From NCBI GenBank assembly GCA_937135955.1, contig CAKZOB010000042.1, positions 228,863 through 292,862 of the forward strand: 64,000 nt of DNA, written 5' to 3'. The position numbers and the translations under genes are program-made. Shown piece by piece: positions 37,776 to 47,139 of the stretch (position 1 is the stretch's first letter; each line of letters starts with the position of its first letter). Under the pieces are notes generated by a model. It was not told where the DNA came from and made no database searches. It saw only the letters and a program-made list of their open reading frames with translations. This DNA comes from an uncultured Anaerolineales bacterium (GTDB taxonomy: Bacteria > Chloroflexota > Anaerolineae > Aggregatilineales > Aggregatilineaceae).

Positions 37776-39056
37776 TCACGAGCGTTCCGCCAGATACGGC
37801 TTGAAGGTGCGCAGATAGGCCAGCGTCGCTTCCAGATCGTAGACACCCTCTGGCCACTGAGCCTCGGCGGTCGGTTCGTATCCCCAGACGATGTCTGCCC
37901 CTGTGCGAAAACAGCCGATGGTGAAGAATCCCAGCCGGCCCCAGGGCTGCCCGCCAGTCGGGTAGGGAGGGGCGACGCTGTGCACAGCCAGGCGCGCCTG
38001 AAAGGCCACCAGGCGCGGCGTCCAGAACAGCAGCGGGTTGAACGGCTGACGGCTGCCGAAACTCTGTTCGCCATCGGTGACGAGGTGTACCTGCACGTGC
38101 AAATGAGCGTTGTTGCCCTGGATGGCGACCGTGCCGTCGTCGCGCCGGTACACCGGCCAGCCCGACGTGCCGATGACCTGCCCGGCGCGCACCTCGTCGC
38201 CGATGTGTACCAGCTCTGCCGTCGGGTCGCCGGTGAGATGCCCATAGGCGACGATGACATTGGAGAGCAGGCGCGAGCCGTCCGCGGCGCGATACGCCTC
38301 CGGCAGATAGGGGCGTAGCGCCAGCGAGCGATCTGCTTCGTCGGCCAGAAAGCGGAAGTCCACGATCACCCCATCCGCCACCGCGATCAGCGGCGACCCT
38401 TCCGGCACAAAGAAGTCCAGGCCGGGATTCATGCCGCGCGTGTCTTGGTAGAAGAGTTCCCATTGTTCGTGGGCGATGGTGGTGGGGCCGAAGCCTTGAA
38501 ACTCCAGCGCCTCGATCCCCGCGGGCGGCGAAGTGTGCACCGGCAGGTACTCGAACGGCGCGGGCAGGCCCACCTGTTCGGCCAGATCGCGTATCTGTCG
38601 CGCGGCGGGCGGAATCGTCTGGCGGGCGAGCGTATCTTCGGTCTGTCGCAGCGCCTCGCCGCTGAGGGCGCTCAGGCGGGCCAGTTGCGCCGCGTCTGCT
38701 CCACGCACACGCAAGAGATCGGCGGCCAGAGCGCGCCGGAAGGCCAGCACCGCCTCGGACTCGTACCAGGCATTGACCACCTGAGTATAGGCCGCCGAGC
38801 GCGGAAAATCGGTGTCTTCGCCGGGAATCCAGGCGCTGCCATCTTGCCAGGGGATGAGCAGCCACGAATACTCGCCAAACTTCACCGCGTGCACGACCTG
38901 TTGCGCCCCGGCGGGCAGTTCGCCCAACCGGTCGGCGCGACTCTCCGGCGCGGCATAGACAGCCGTACCCCCAGGGCGCACAGTCACCGTGACATCGCGC
39001 AGGGGGATCGCCCCAGCGGGGGGCGCGATGGCCGTCACCGCACGCCGCAGAGGCAC
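37776..39056 (-). CDS. M23-like (LytM) domain protein with an incomplete zinc site
   Basis: The C-terminal half resembles M23 peptidoglycan endopeptidases: GLDFFVPEGSPLIAVADG, VIVAYGHLT and the HLHV pair. The first zinc ligand, the His of HxGxD, is Asn here (MNPGLD), so catalysis is doubtful. It could act as a regulator like EnvC or NlpD. The N-terminal part contains an SH3-like segment (AVKFGEYSWLLIPWQDGSAWIPG). No signal peptide is seen from the GTG used here, and that GTG has no ribosome site. The frame is open upstream to the TGA that ends the preceding gene in the same frame, so the two may once have been one membrane-anchored protein. Confidence 0.7.
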   Translation of the reverse strand: MPLRRAVTAIAPPAGAIPLRDVTVTVRPGGTAVYAAPESRADRLGELPAGAQQVVHAVKFGEYSWLLIPWQDGSAWIPGEDTDFPRSAAYTQVVNAWYESEAVLAFRRALAADLLRVRGADAAQLARLSALSGEALRQTEDTLARQTIPPAARQIRDLAEQVGLPAPFEYLPVHTSPPAGIEALEFQGFGPTTIAHEQWELFYQDTRGMNPGLDFFVPEGSPLIAVADGVIVDFRFLADEADRSLALRPYLPEAYRAADGSRLLSNVIVAYGHLTGDPTAELVHIGDEVRAGQVIGTSGWPVYRRDDGTVAIQGNNAHLHVQVHLVTDGEQSFGSRQPFNPLLFWTPRLVAFQARLAVHSVAPPYPTGGQPWGRLGFFTIGCFRTGADIVWGYEPTAEAQWPEGVYDLEATLAYLRTFKPYLAERS

Positions 39057-39152
39057 GGCAACGCCAGCAGCGGCAGCCCCCAGGCGGGCCAGCTGGGCCT
39101 CTTCGGCCCGTTCCAGTTCCTCATCCGTGAGCGCCGCCTGCGGCGTCTCTCT

Positions 39153-40061
39153 TCAACCGGGCGCGGTGTCAATCCCCGCTATGCCGGCGAGCTGCGCTTC
39201 CATCTGCTCGCGCAATTCTTTCCAGCGCCGATCAAATTCCTGCTGAATCGCCTCCGCGGCCAGGTTCTGCACGCTGTCCACATCCAGGCGGACGCCTTCC
39301 CCAGCGCGGCCCAGGGCGCGTTGCCCTTTGGTCAGCAGGCTGATCACCTGATGCACCCAGTCGGTGCCCAGGCCCATCAGAATGCCCGCCAAGACGGTGT
39401 CTATGACCGCGAAGGTGCCCTCAAACCAGCCAGAGACCTGCACATCGAGCGGCTCGAAGAGGCGCAGGCTGGCGGTGAAAGCCAGCAGCACGCCCAGGAT
39501 CATGCTCAGCACCCCCGCCACCATCTTCTTGCGCTCTTTGTACAGCGGCGAGTCCATGATCTGTTTGAGCTTGGCTTCGGTGTCGGTCAGCAAGGTCTCG
39601 ATGGCCGAAAGCTGCTCTTCCAGGTGTTGCAGCGGCCATTCGGCGGGGTCGGCGGCGGCGGGATCGCCCGCTTCGGCGGGTATCGCTGCCTGACGGCGAC
39701 GCACCAGGGCTTCGCTCAATTCGTCAAAGCGCTCGTACGCCTGGTGGAAGTCCACCCGCACCAGCCCGCTGATGCGCGTCGCGATGCCGCGCATCGAGCT
39801 GGTGGCGTCCAGGGCGGCGCGTTCCGACCAGGCGAACAGAAACTCAAGGGTGCGCTCGATCAGCGCCGCGCCGACCAACAGCGGCACCAACCGCGCGGCG
39901 GCCTCGCTGAGGTCTTCGGGCGTGCCGGGAGTTGTCCCACCCTCGGCTGGCGGGGTACTCTCGCCCCCCTGGGCCAGGACTGGCATGACTATCAGCAAGG
40001 CGGCCATCGCCCAGCCAACCAGGATCGTGATCCGCAAAGCTCGACGTGTTCGCGCAGACAT
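39153..40061 (-). CDS. Membrane protein of unknown function, in frame with the M23-like ORF
   Basis: This 302-residue protein has an N-terminal signal or anchor (residues ~8-30, ending VLAQG), a Pro/Gly/Glu linker and a membrane segment (LVPLLVGAALIERTLEFLF). A charged coiled-coil region follows (QHLEEQLSAIETLLTDTEAKLKQIMD). Two further membrane helices come next (MVAGVLSMILGVLLAFTASL and a GTFAVIDTVLAGILMGLG stretch), then a helical tail (FDRRWKELREQMEAQLAGI). I do not recognise the family. Its TGA is followed by 32 open codons in the same frame and then the M23-like ORF. Confidence 0.72.
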   Translation of the reverse strand: MSARTRRALRITILVGWAMAALLIVMPVLAQGGESTPPAEGGTTPGTPEDLSEAAARLVPLLVGAALIERTLEFLFAWSERAALDATSSMRGIATRISGLVRVDFHQAYERFDELSEALVRRRQAAIPAEAGDPAAADPAEWPLQHLEEQLSAIETLLTDTEAKLKQIMDSPLYKERKKMVAGVLSMILGVLLAFTASLRLFEPLDVQVSGWFEGTFAVIDTVLAGILMGLGTDWVHQVISLLTKGQRALGRAGEGVRLDVDSVQNLAAEAIQQEFDRRWKELREQMEAQLAGIAGIDTAPG

Positions 40062-40298
40062 CAGCCCACTCTCCTTCGACTCAAGCGATCGGCTGTCGGG
40101 GCGACAGCCAACCGCGAGGGGATTGCTTTGCCCGGCCTGTTACCGCCCAGGCACTGGTGCGGCTGGCAGTTAGTATAATCCAACCTTCGCAGGGCGAAAG
40201 TCGCGCGCGCGGCATCAAAAGCTTGACCGCGGAGTGTGCAGAGATTCTCCCTTGCCCTCTGAGCCTCTCTGTGCCTTCTCCACGCTCTGTGATGATCC

Positions 40299-41969
40299 CT
40301 ACAGGGTGATGCTGGGCCGGTATTCACCAAAAACGCCGCGCAATACCCCGCAGATTTCGCCGAGCGTCACGTCGTTTTCCACGCAGGCGATGAACAGCGG
40401 CATCAGGTTGTCTGTGCTGCGCGCTGCTGTCTCCAGGTGTGCCAGCAACTCGCACACCCTGGCGTTGTCGCGCTCCGCGCGCAGACGGGCCAGCCGTTCG
40501 CGCTGCGCCGCTTCGATGGCGGGGTCAACCTTCAGAATATCCAGCGAGGCGCTCTCCTCACCGTCGGAAGTGAAAGCATTCACGCCGACGACGATCTGCT
40601 CGCCGCGCTCGATGGCCCGCTGCGTGGCATAGGCCGCCTCGTTGATCTCGTTCTGAATATAGCCGGTTTCAATGGCGGTCAGCGCCCCGCCCATGGCATC
40701 AATGCGGGCGATGTACTCCGCTGCGCGACGCTCGATCTCGTCGGTCAGCGCTTCGATGGCGTAGCTGCCCGCCAGCGGATCGATCGTATCGGCCACGCCG
40801 GATTCATAGGCGATGATCTGCTGCGTGCGCAGCGCCACCTGCACCGCCGCTTCAGTGGGCAGCGCCAGGGCCTCGTCCATGCTGTTGGTATGCAGGCTTT
40901 GCGTCCCGCCGAGCACTGCCGCCAGCGCCTGCAACGTCACGCGCACGACGTTGTTCTCTGGCTGCTGCGCGGTGAGCGTGCTGCCGCCCGTCTGCGTGTG
41001 AAATTTCAGTGGCCAGCTACGCGGGTCTTGCGCGCCGAAACGTTCGCGCATAATGCGCGCCCACAGCCGCCGCGCCGCGCGGAACTTGGCGATCTCTTCC
41101 AGGAAATTGTTGTGCGCATTGAAGAAGAACGACAACTGCGGGGCGAAGTCGTCTACGCCCAGGCCAGCGTCGAGCGCCGCCTGCACATAGGCGATGCCAT
41201 TGGCCAGGGTGAAGGCAACTTCCTGCACGGCAGTGCTGCCCGCCTCGCGGATGTGATAGCCGCTGATGCTGATCGTGTTCCATTTAGGCACTTCGCGGGC
41301 GCAGTAGGCGAACAGATCGGTGATCAGGCGCATCGAGGGTTTGGGTGGGAAGATATACGTTCCCCGCGCAATGTATTCCTTGAGGATATCGTTCTGCACC
41401 GTCCCGCGCAGTTTGTGCGGCTCGACGCCCTGCCGCTTGCCCACCACGATGTACATCGCCAGCAGAATCGCGGCGGGCGCGTTGATGGTCATGCTGGTGC
41501 TGACTTTGTCCAGCGGGATGCCCTCGAACAGCCGCGCCATATCGTGCACGGTGGGGATGCTCACGCCGACCTTGCCCACCTCGCCCAACGCCATCGGGTG
41601 GTCGGGGTCGTAGCCAATCTGCGTGGGCAGGTCGAAGGCGACGCTCAGGCCCGTCTGACCAGCGTCGAGCAGGAAGCGATAGCGGGCGTTGGTCTCTTCG
41701 GCGGTAGCGTAACCGGCGTACTGCCGCATCGTCCACAGCCGCCCGCGGTACATGGTTGGCTGCACACCGCGCGTGAACGGGTATTCGCCGGGGAAGCCAA
41801 GCCTGTCCAGGTAGGTCTGTGCGTCGCCATCCGGCGGCAGATACACGCGCTCCAGCTCGATCCCTGACGAGGTCTGGAACGACGGCTTGCGCTCCGGAAA
41901 ACGGGCCAGCACTGGCTGGAGCACGGTCTCTTCCCAGCACTTTTTGGCATCTTGTAGGGAGTCGGTCAT
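40299..41969 (-). CDS. mcmA1: Methylmalonyl-CoA mutase, large catalytic subunit
   Basis: This is the TIM-barrel substrate-binding subunit that isomerises methylmalonyl-CoA to succinyl-CoA with adenosylcobalamin supplied by the small subunit. The 556-residue length matches separate large subunits. Motifs include the [28 protein letters not shown] substrate region, [28 protein letters not shown] and [26 protein letters not shown]. It has no B12 domain, consistent with the separate subunit at 27.5 kb. The ATG overlaps the stop of the upstream glycosyltransferase gene (ATGA), an unexpected partner for coupling. A short junk repeat of the CTCTGTGCC type follows the stop. Confidence 0.96.
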   Translation of the reverse strand: MTDSLQDAKKCWEETVLQPVLARFPERKPSFQTSSGIELERVYLPPDGDAQTYLDRLGFPGEYPFTRGVQPTMYRGRLWTMRQYAGYATAEETNARYRFLLDAGQTGLSVAFDLPTQIGYDPDHPMALGEVGKVGVSIPTVHDMARLFEGIPLDKVSTSMTINAPAAILLAMYIVVGKRQGVEPHKLRGTVQNDILKEYIARGTYIFPPKPSMRLITDLFAYCAREVPKWNTISISGYHIREAGSTAVQEVAFTLANGIAYVQAALDAGLGVDDFAPQLSFFFNAHNNFLEEIAKFRAARRLWARIMRERFGAQDPRSWPLKFHTQTGGSTLTAQQPENNVVRVTLQALAAVLGGTQSLHTNSMDEALALPTEAAVQVALRTQQIIAYESGVADTIDPLAGSYAIEALTDEIERRAAEYIARIDAMGGALTAIETGYIQNEINEAAYATQRAIERGEQIVVGVNAFTSDGEESASLDILKVDPAIEAAQRERLARLRAERDNARVCELLAHLETAARSTDNLMPLFIACVENDVTLGEICGVLRGVFGEYRPSITL

Positions 41970-43543
41970 GAGGTCACCTTCGGTTCAAAACCGTTGCAGT
42001 GATAGATGGGTACTAGATCGTAGAAAATACGCTCGGCTAGCACACAATGTTCGGCTATGTAATCGTGTATAGGTTGCAGGGCGGGATCGTCTAGTGCATC
42101 ATCAAGCGGAGTCAACAGCTCGAGTTTGGCCATGTCAACAACCATGGCTGGCGGCTTTGTTTGTAGATCGCGAACGACACTTTGTATCATGCGCGCTTTG
42201 CCAGGCCAATCGTAGTCTAGATGCGCAGCCATGAAGTAACGGCCTGGATTGACACGCTGCGCCTGGAAGTTGATTTCGCCACCTCGACTCCAGACATAAA
42301 CCAAGTCGTCAGAGCCTGTGTGTTCCCTTACATACACTGCAACCGGATGGACGAGGGACGGTCCCGTCAACGTTCTGTTCCTTGCAATAGGCTCAAATAC
42401 AGCGTATTTCACAAAAAGCCCCCCGAATGTAAGAAATACATAGATCGCTAAAGCAAAGCGTGTTCGAGGGGACCCTATCCTGATGATTCCTCCCACTAAC
42501 AGCAAAACCATCTGAGGGATAATTACGATGAAATAGTGACTATATCCTCGCCCTGAAACGTTAGCGATCAAAAGGTCAGCCAGAAATCCGGACAGCACCC
42601 ATAACCAGAAGGTGCGGTCTACCTGTCTGTAGTTCTGGCGGCAGATGATTTGCCGACCAACCATGACCAGGCAAAGGACTACAATAGGCGCAATAGGCAC
42701 TGCTAGGCTACGTGTCGCCCAATCAGTCAATCCGATCAGCAGCTTATGCAGCAACCCAAGCTCAGACTGTCCATAGTACCAGTTGAAGAGAATGATGGCG
42801 TCAAGACCATCGCTCAATGCGTCTGAGATGGCCAGCCCTATCAGGACGCTTCCCCATACTACTAGACCACCAGCTAGCATAACCATCAACCAGCACCACC
42901 AGCGCCTTTCGCGTAGCAGCGGATCGTGTGCCAGCAGGATCGCTGGCCACAATAAAAGGGCAGACCCCACAAAGGTTGGCCGCCCCACTGACGCTAGCGC
43001 GGCGAACGTACCTACTAGCCCAGCCCATAGCAGCTTTGGCTGCTGCAAGAAAGCGTGTCCAGCCAGGAGCATAGCCAGATGAGGGAGCAAAGCGTAAGGT
43101 TCAGTGTAGTTACCGTCTTCTGCTAGAAGGGGATGGCGCATGAGCAACACAAAGCACACCGTGCCGAACCAGGCCCATTCTCGCCGTTCGGGAAAAAGTC
43201 GCCTGACCAGCCAGAAAAACAAAAGCGCCGTCCACAGAGTATTGAGCGTTGTGATGATCCAGATCGCCACGCGATCTGGCCCAAACAGCCAGAAGGCCAA
43301 AGCATTCATGGCGAACACCAACGGTGGTTTGTGATCCCACACATCGCGATAGGCGACGGCCCCCTTAGTCACGGCAAAACCAAAATAGGCGAAAATTGTA
43401 CTATCACGACCCTGTGCAATAAGTGAAGGCCACACTGCCAATGAAACGATGACGACTATGATTGCCAGACAGAGCACGGTCAGTGGGATTTCCCACCTCG
43501 AGAGCATCCCTCGCTTGAGTGTCAATTTGCTCATGCTCTTCAT
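41966..43543 (-). CDS. GT-C-fold membrane glycosyltransferase-like protein
   Basis: This 525-residue integral membrane protein has about ten membrane helices and resembles ArnT/PMT-type lipid-linked glycosyltransferases. An early extracytoplasmic loop has [30 protein letters not shown], where the Asp and the DHKPP segment match the catalytic loop of this superfamily. A second loop contains [12 protein letters not shown]. It probably transfers a sugar from a polyprenyl phosphate outside the membrane. The gene is visibly A+T-richer than neighbours (one 60-base row at 42481 is 40 percent G+C). Its stop overlaps the mcmA1 start, so a composition change occurs exactly at a translational coupling point. 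Confidence 0.85.
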   Translation of the reverse strand: MKSMSKLTLKRGMLSRWEIPLTVLCLAIIVVIVSLAVWPSLIAQGRDSTIFAYFGFAVTKGAVAYRDVWDHKPPLVFAMNALAFWLFGPDRVAIWIITTLNTLWTALLFFWLVRRLFPERREWAWFGTVCFVLLMRHPLLAEDGNYTEPYALLPHLAMLLAGHAFLQQPKLLWAGLVGTFAALASVGRPTFVGSALLLWPAILLAHDPLLRERRWWCWLMVMLAGGLVVWGSVLIGLAISDALSDGLDAIILFNWYYGQSELGLLHKLLIGLTDWATRSLAVPIAPIVVLCLVMVGRQIICRQNYRQVDRTFWLWVLSGFLADLLIANVSGRGYSHYFIVIIPQMVLLLVGGIIRIGSPRTRFALAIYVFLTFGGLFVKYAVFEPIARNRTLTGPSLVHPVAVYVREHTGSDDLVYVWSRGGEINFQAQRVNPGRYFMAAHLDYDWPGKARMIQSVVRDLQTKPPAMVVDMAKLELLTPLDDALDDPALQPIHDYIAEHCVLAERIFYDLVPIYHCNGFEPKVTS

Positions 43544-43571
43544 GAACAATCAGACCTCGCCAACCTCGGTA

Positions 43572-44309
43572 TCAAGTTCCCCCCTTGCTCGCCACCAGCA
43601 GCAGGCGGGGCGCGCCCATCATAAAGGGCATCAGGCTCAGCCAGGTATAGCCCTCGCAGGTGACAAAGCCCACTGCATGGAGCAGCGCCAGCAGTTCGCG
43701 GTACGCGTACAATCGCATAGGCAGCTCAACAGTCGCCGTGCGCCCCTGCCCCACGATGATTAAACGCCGCGTCAGGATAGCCGTTGCGGGATCGTAGTCG
43801 TGCTCTTCGAGCACGAGCAGATCGTCGCCGACGCGCTCCCAGGGACGCTGCCCCAGATGCGGCAACATTGTCTCGGCAACGTGCGTATCGAAGACAAACT
43901 TTCCGCCCGGCTTCAGCGCAGCGGCAACAGCGCTCAGAAAAGCGCGGTTGCCCTCATCGTCGAAGAAACCGAAGCTCTCCCAGAAGCAATATGCCCCGTC
44001 GAATGTCTCGCGCCAGGGCAGGTCGCGCATGTCGCGCTGTTCCAGGCACAGGGCCGCGCCCAGGCCGCGCGCCGCAGCCGCCCGACGGGCGTCGTCGAGC
44101 AGCGCCGCCTCGCTGTCTACACCTGTCACGCGATGACCGCGTCCCGCCAGTTCGAGCGCCAGTCGCCCCGCCCCGCAGGGCACGTCCAGCAGGTGCGTCG
44201 GAGCCGACAGGCCGAGCAGTATCTCGATATAGTCGGCTTCGCGGCGCGTCTGTTCGGGCGGCTTGCCCTGGCGGAACACGGTCAACACCAGGGGATCGGT
44301 CGCCGTCAT
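43572..44309 (-). CDS. Class I SAM-dependent methyltransferase
   Basis: This is a 245-residue Rossmann-fold methyltransferase. The SAM-binding motif LLDVPCGAGRLALELAGRGHRVTGVDSE is at ~40-65, and LCLEQRDMRDLPW and FDGAYCFWESFGFF follow. The substrate is unknown; members of this group act on small molecules. Its start overlaps the stop of the zinc-ribbon gene (ATGA) and its stop is 28 bases before the glycosyltransferase start, placing it in a four-gene unit ending in mcmA1. Confidence 0.9.
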   Translation of the reverse strand: MTATDPLVLTVFRQGKPPEQTRREADYIEILLGLSAPTHLLDVPCGAGRLALELAGRGHRVTGVDSEAALLDDARRAAAARGLGAALCLEQRDMRDLPWRETFDGAYCFWESFGFFDDEGNRAFLSAVAAALKPGGKFVFDTHVAETMLPHLGQRPWERVGDDLLVLEEHDYDPATAILTRRLIIVGQGRTATVELPMRLYAYRELLALLHAVGFVTCEGYTWLSLMPFMMGAPRLLLVASKGGT

Positions 44310-44524
44310 CGCGGTCTGACCCTTTGCCTGCCAGGGCGTGTTTCCTGACGGGTCGCGCCGATGATCACATAGGCGGTGTTGCAGACCTTGCAGTGCAGCA
44401 CATCTCCGGCGCGGTTACGCCCCGGTTTGCAGCCGTCCACCGTACAATCCCACAGCCGCGCCCCGCAGACCAGGCAGCCACGCGCCAGCCGTCCCGCATC
44501 GGAGATTTCGATCACCTGGCTCAT
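44306..44524 (-). CDS. Small zinc-ribbon protein
   Basis: This 72-residue protein has two Cys pairs, CLVC and CKVC, separated by a segment with two further Cys (WDC, DGC), a likely zinc ribbon. A basic tail (RQETRPGRQRVRPR) could bind nucleic acid. TAGGAG is nine bases before the ATG. The stop overlaps the methyltransferase start. Function is unknown; a transcription or protein-interaction role is only a guess from the fold. Confidence 0.75.
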   Translation of the reverse strand: MSQVIEISDAGRLARGCLVCGARLWDCTVDGCKPGRNRAGDVLHCKVCNTAYVIIGATRQETRPGRQRVRPR

Positions 44525-44579
44525 CGTTGTCGGCTCCTATGTTCACCAATTGTGAGCACCGCCCGCCGCCAAGAGCAAA

Positions 44580-46121
44580 CTAACCCTGCGCCCGTCCGTG
44601 CGCCCGCGTCAAGTCCGCCAGGCGTTGCCAGGGTGTGCCCGCGATATCTTGCGGCAGATCGTCCGGCAGGCAGCGCCAACGCCACTGCCCCGCCGGTACG
44701 CCAGGCTTGTTCATGCGCGCCGTCGCGCCCAGGCCGAGCACGTCTTGCAGCGGCACAATGAACGTGTGCGCGGGGGAAGCCATGCCCATCTGGATCAACT
44801 CCCAGTTCGGCTCGTCAATGTCCCTGCCCACGTAGCGCCGCAGGTGCTCGCGCTCGCCAGGGCTGGATTCGTTGGTCCACCAGCCCCACACGGTGTTGTT
44901 GTCGTGCGTGCCCGTGTAAACAACCATGTTCGGCACGTGATTGTGCGGCAGGAAACGATTTTCCTCCCCCTCGTAGCTACTGAAAGCAAACTGCAAGATG
45001 GCCATGCCCGGCAGACGCAGGTTGTCGCGCAGGGTAACGGCTTCGCCCAGGTCATCACCCAGGTCTTCGGCGATGATCGGCAACTGATCCAGTTCGCGCC
45101 CCAGCCCGGCGCTGAGCGCGCGGAAGAAGCCGATCTTCGGCCCGTTGACCCAGCGCCCGCCCTGCGCCGTAGGCCGGTCGGCGGGAATCTTGTAGTACAG
45201 GTCGAAGCCGCGGAAGTGATCAATGCGCACGATGTCCACCATTTGCAGGGTGGCCCGCACGCGCCTGATCCACCAGGCATAACCCGTGCGCTGATGCTCC
45301 TCCCACAGGTAGAGCGGGTTACCCCAACGCTGACCGGTTGCGCTGAAGTAGTCCGGCGGCACACCGGCGATGAAATTGGGCCGCCCGTAGAAGTCCAGAT
45401 CGAACAGTTCCGGGTTGACCCACACATCGGCGCTGTCGTGCGCCACGTAGATGGGGATATCGCCAACGATGCGGATACCCTTGCTGTTGGCATAGGCGCG
45501 CAGCGCGTCCCACTGCCGGAAGAACACCCATTGCCGGAAGCGGTGTTCGGCGATGCGCGTGGCGTGCATGTTGCGAGCCGCCGCCAGCGCCTGTTTCTCG
45601 CGGAAGACCTCGCTCTCCGTCCAGTCTACCCAGGGCCGCCCGCCGTGATATTCCTTCAGCGCCATGAACAGCGCGAAGTCGTCCAGCCACCAGCGGTCGG
45701 GGTGCCGACCCCAGGCCTCGCAGGCGGCGATGGCCTCGCGGTCGCGCACGAAGCGGTCGAAGGCCAGCGAGAGCATCTCGTCGCGGAAGGCAATCGCCGC
45801 CGCATAGTCGCATTTGCGCGGCGAGAAATAGGGGCGCTCCGCCAGCTCCTCAGCGGTCAGCCAGCCATCGGCAACCAGCCCATCGAGGCTGATCAGGTTG
45901 GTGTTGCCCGCGAAGGTTGAAAGCGCCTGATAGGGCGACTCGCCAAAACCCGTCGGGCCGAGCGGCAAGACCTGCCAGACGCGCTGCCCGGCAGCCGCCA
46001 GGCAGTCCACGAAACGGTAGGCCCACGCCCCCAGGTCGCCGATGCCATACGGCCCCGGCAGCGAAGTAGGATGCAACAGCACACCGCTCGCCCGTGGAAA
46101 GATGTCGCTGTGCTCAGTCAC
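44580..46121 (-). CDS. malQ: 4-alpha-glucanotransferase (amylomaltase)
   Basis: This cytoplasmic GH77 enzyme transfers alpha-1,4-glucan segments in maltodextrin and glycogen metabolism. Family motifs are SGVLLHPTSLPGPYGIGDLG at the N-terminus, FGESPYQALSTFAGNT, RIVGDIPIYVAHDSADVW, VRIDHFRGFD with the catalytic Asp, IAEDLGDD with the acid/base Glu, and YTGTHDNNTVWGWW. The GTG start follows GGAGGAGGCGCAGC at ideal spacing and lies eight bases inside the end of the ROK kinase gene, so the longer upstream frame is not used. The protein has 513 residues, the normal length for the short bacterial type. Confidence 0.96.
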   Translation of the reverse strand: MTEHSDIFPRASGVLLHPTSLPGPYGIGDLGAWAYRFVDCLAAAGQRVWQVLPLGPTGFGESPYQALSTFAGNTNLISLDGLVADGWLTAEELAERPYFSPRKCDYAAAIAFRDEMLSLAFDRFVRDREAIAACEAWGRHPDRWWLDDFALFMALKEYHGGRPWVDWTESEVFREKQALAAARNMHATRIAEHRFRQWVFFRQWDALRAYANSKGIRIVGDIPIYVAHDSADVWVNPELFDLDFYGRPNFIAGVPPDYFSATGQRWGNPLYLWEEHQRTGYAWWIRRVRATLQMVDIVRIDHFRGFDLYYKIPADRPTAQGGRWVNGPKIGFFRALSAGLGRELDQLPIIAEDLGDDLGEAVTLRDNLRLPGMAILQFAFSSYEGEENRFLPHNHVPNMVVYTGTHDNNTVWGWWTNESSPGEREHLRRYVGRDIDEPNWELIQMGMASPAHTFIVPLQDVLGLGATARMNKPGVPAGQWRWRCLPDDLPQDIAGTPWQRLADLTRAHGRAQG

Positions 46122-47022
46122 GCTGCGCCTCCTCCAGTGCCCCCATCGCCAACGCAAACGCACCGCACACGCCCGCGTCGTCGCCCAGGCCCGGCGGGAC
46201 AATGTAATCCTCGTAGGTCTTCAGACGCGGATGGACGAAATAGGCGTTCGCCAGTTCGGCCACCTTGGCGCGGATCATGGGGAAAAGCTGACGCTGATGC
46301 ATCACGCTGCCACCCAACACAAACCCTTCCGGCGACAGCACGGCCATGATGTCCATGATGGCGTGTGCCAGATAGTGCGCTTCCAGCTCCCAGGCCGGAT
46401 GATCGGGCGGCAGAGTCTCGCCACGCTGACCCCAACGCGCCTCAATGGACGGGCCGGACGCCAGCCCTTCGAAGCAATAGGCGTGAAACGGGCACACGCC
46501 ACGCTTGAGCGGGTCGTCGGCGCGGATGGGCAGCAGAATATGCCCCATCTCTGGGTGGATCAGCCCGCGCAAGGTGCGTCCCTCGTGCATTCCCCCGCCG
46601 CCGATGCCTGTACCGATAGTGATATAGACGAAAGTTTGCCAGTGCTGCGCTGCGCCCCAGCGATGCTCGGCCAGCCCTGCCCCATTGACATCAGTGTCGA
46701 AGCCAACCGGAATATGGGGGAAAGCTCGCCGCACTGTCCCGGCAACGTCTGCATACGACCAGCCGGGCTTGGGCGTGCGCGTGATGAAACCGTAGTGCGG
46801 CGAAGCTGGATTCAGGTCAACCGGCCCAAACGAGGCAATGCCGATCGCGGCCAGCTTCTCGCCGCGCTGTGCCTGCTGCGCCTGGAAATACTCGACCGAT
46901 CGGCGCAGAGTCTCTTCCGGTGTAGTCGTCGGGATGCGCTCGCGGTGCAACACCTGTCCGTTTACGTCGCCAATGGCGCAGACGAACTTTGTCCCGCCCC
47001 CTTCGATACCGCCAACCAGCAT
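46114..47022 (-). CDS. ROK family sugar kinase, probable fructokinase
   Basis: This is a 302-residue ROK kinase. GGIEGGGTKFVCAIGD is the ATP loop, FDTDVNGAGLAEHRWG the substrate segment with the catalytic Asp, and YITIGTGIGGGG the second phosphate motif. The zinc site differs from glucokinases: HPEMGH, then CPFH and C, as in GmuE/YdhR-type fructokinases, so fructose or another ketose is the likelier substrate. It overlaps malQ by eight bases, indicating a two-gene carbohydrate operon feeding glycolysis. AAGGGGG precedes the ATG. Confidence 0.9.
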   Translation of the reverse strand: MLVGGIEGGGTKFVCAIGDVNGQVLHRERIPTTTPEETLRRSVEYFQAQQAQRGEKLAAIGIASFGPVDLNPASPHYGFITRTPKPGWSYADVAGTVRRAFPHIPVGFDTDVNGAGLAEHRWGAAQHWQTFVYITIGTGIGGGGMHEGRTLRGLIHPEMGHILLPIRADDPLKRGVCPFHAYCFEGLASGPSIEARWGQRGETLPPDHPAWELEAHYLAHAIMDIMAVLSPEGFVLGGSVMHQRQLFPMIRAKVAELANAYFVHPRLKTYEDYIVPPGLGDDAGVCGAFALAMGALEEAQRD

Positions 47023-47139
47023 GGAGAATGCCCCCTTTCTGCCTGCTTCTTAATCTGGAGCACCGGGTCTGTATGCGTTTCCGGTTAAGGATTATGCCTG
47101 TCTGTTCATAACCTGTTCAAAACTGACTTCGAAAGCGAT

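Noticed and set aside
38445..40178. 577-codon plus-strand frame opposite the M23-like and membrane ORFs
   Set aside because: It lacks any domain and crosses the region where the minus-strand frame is consistently coding apart from the single TGA.
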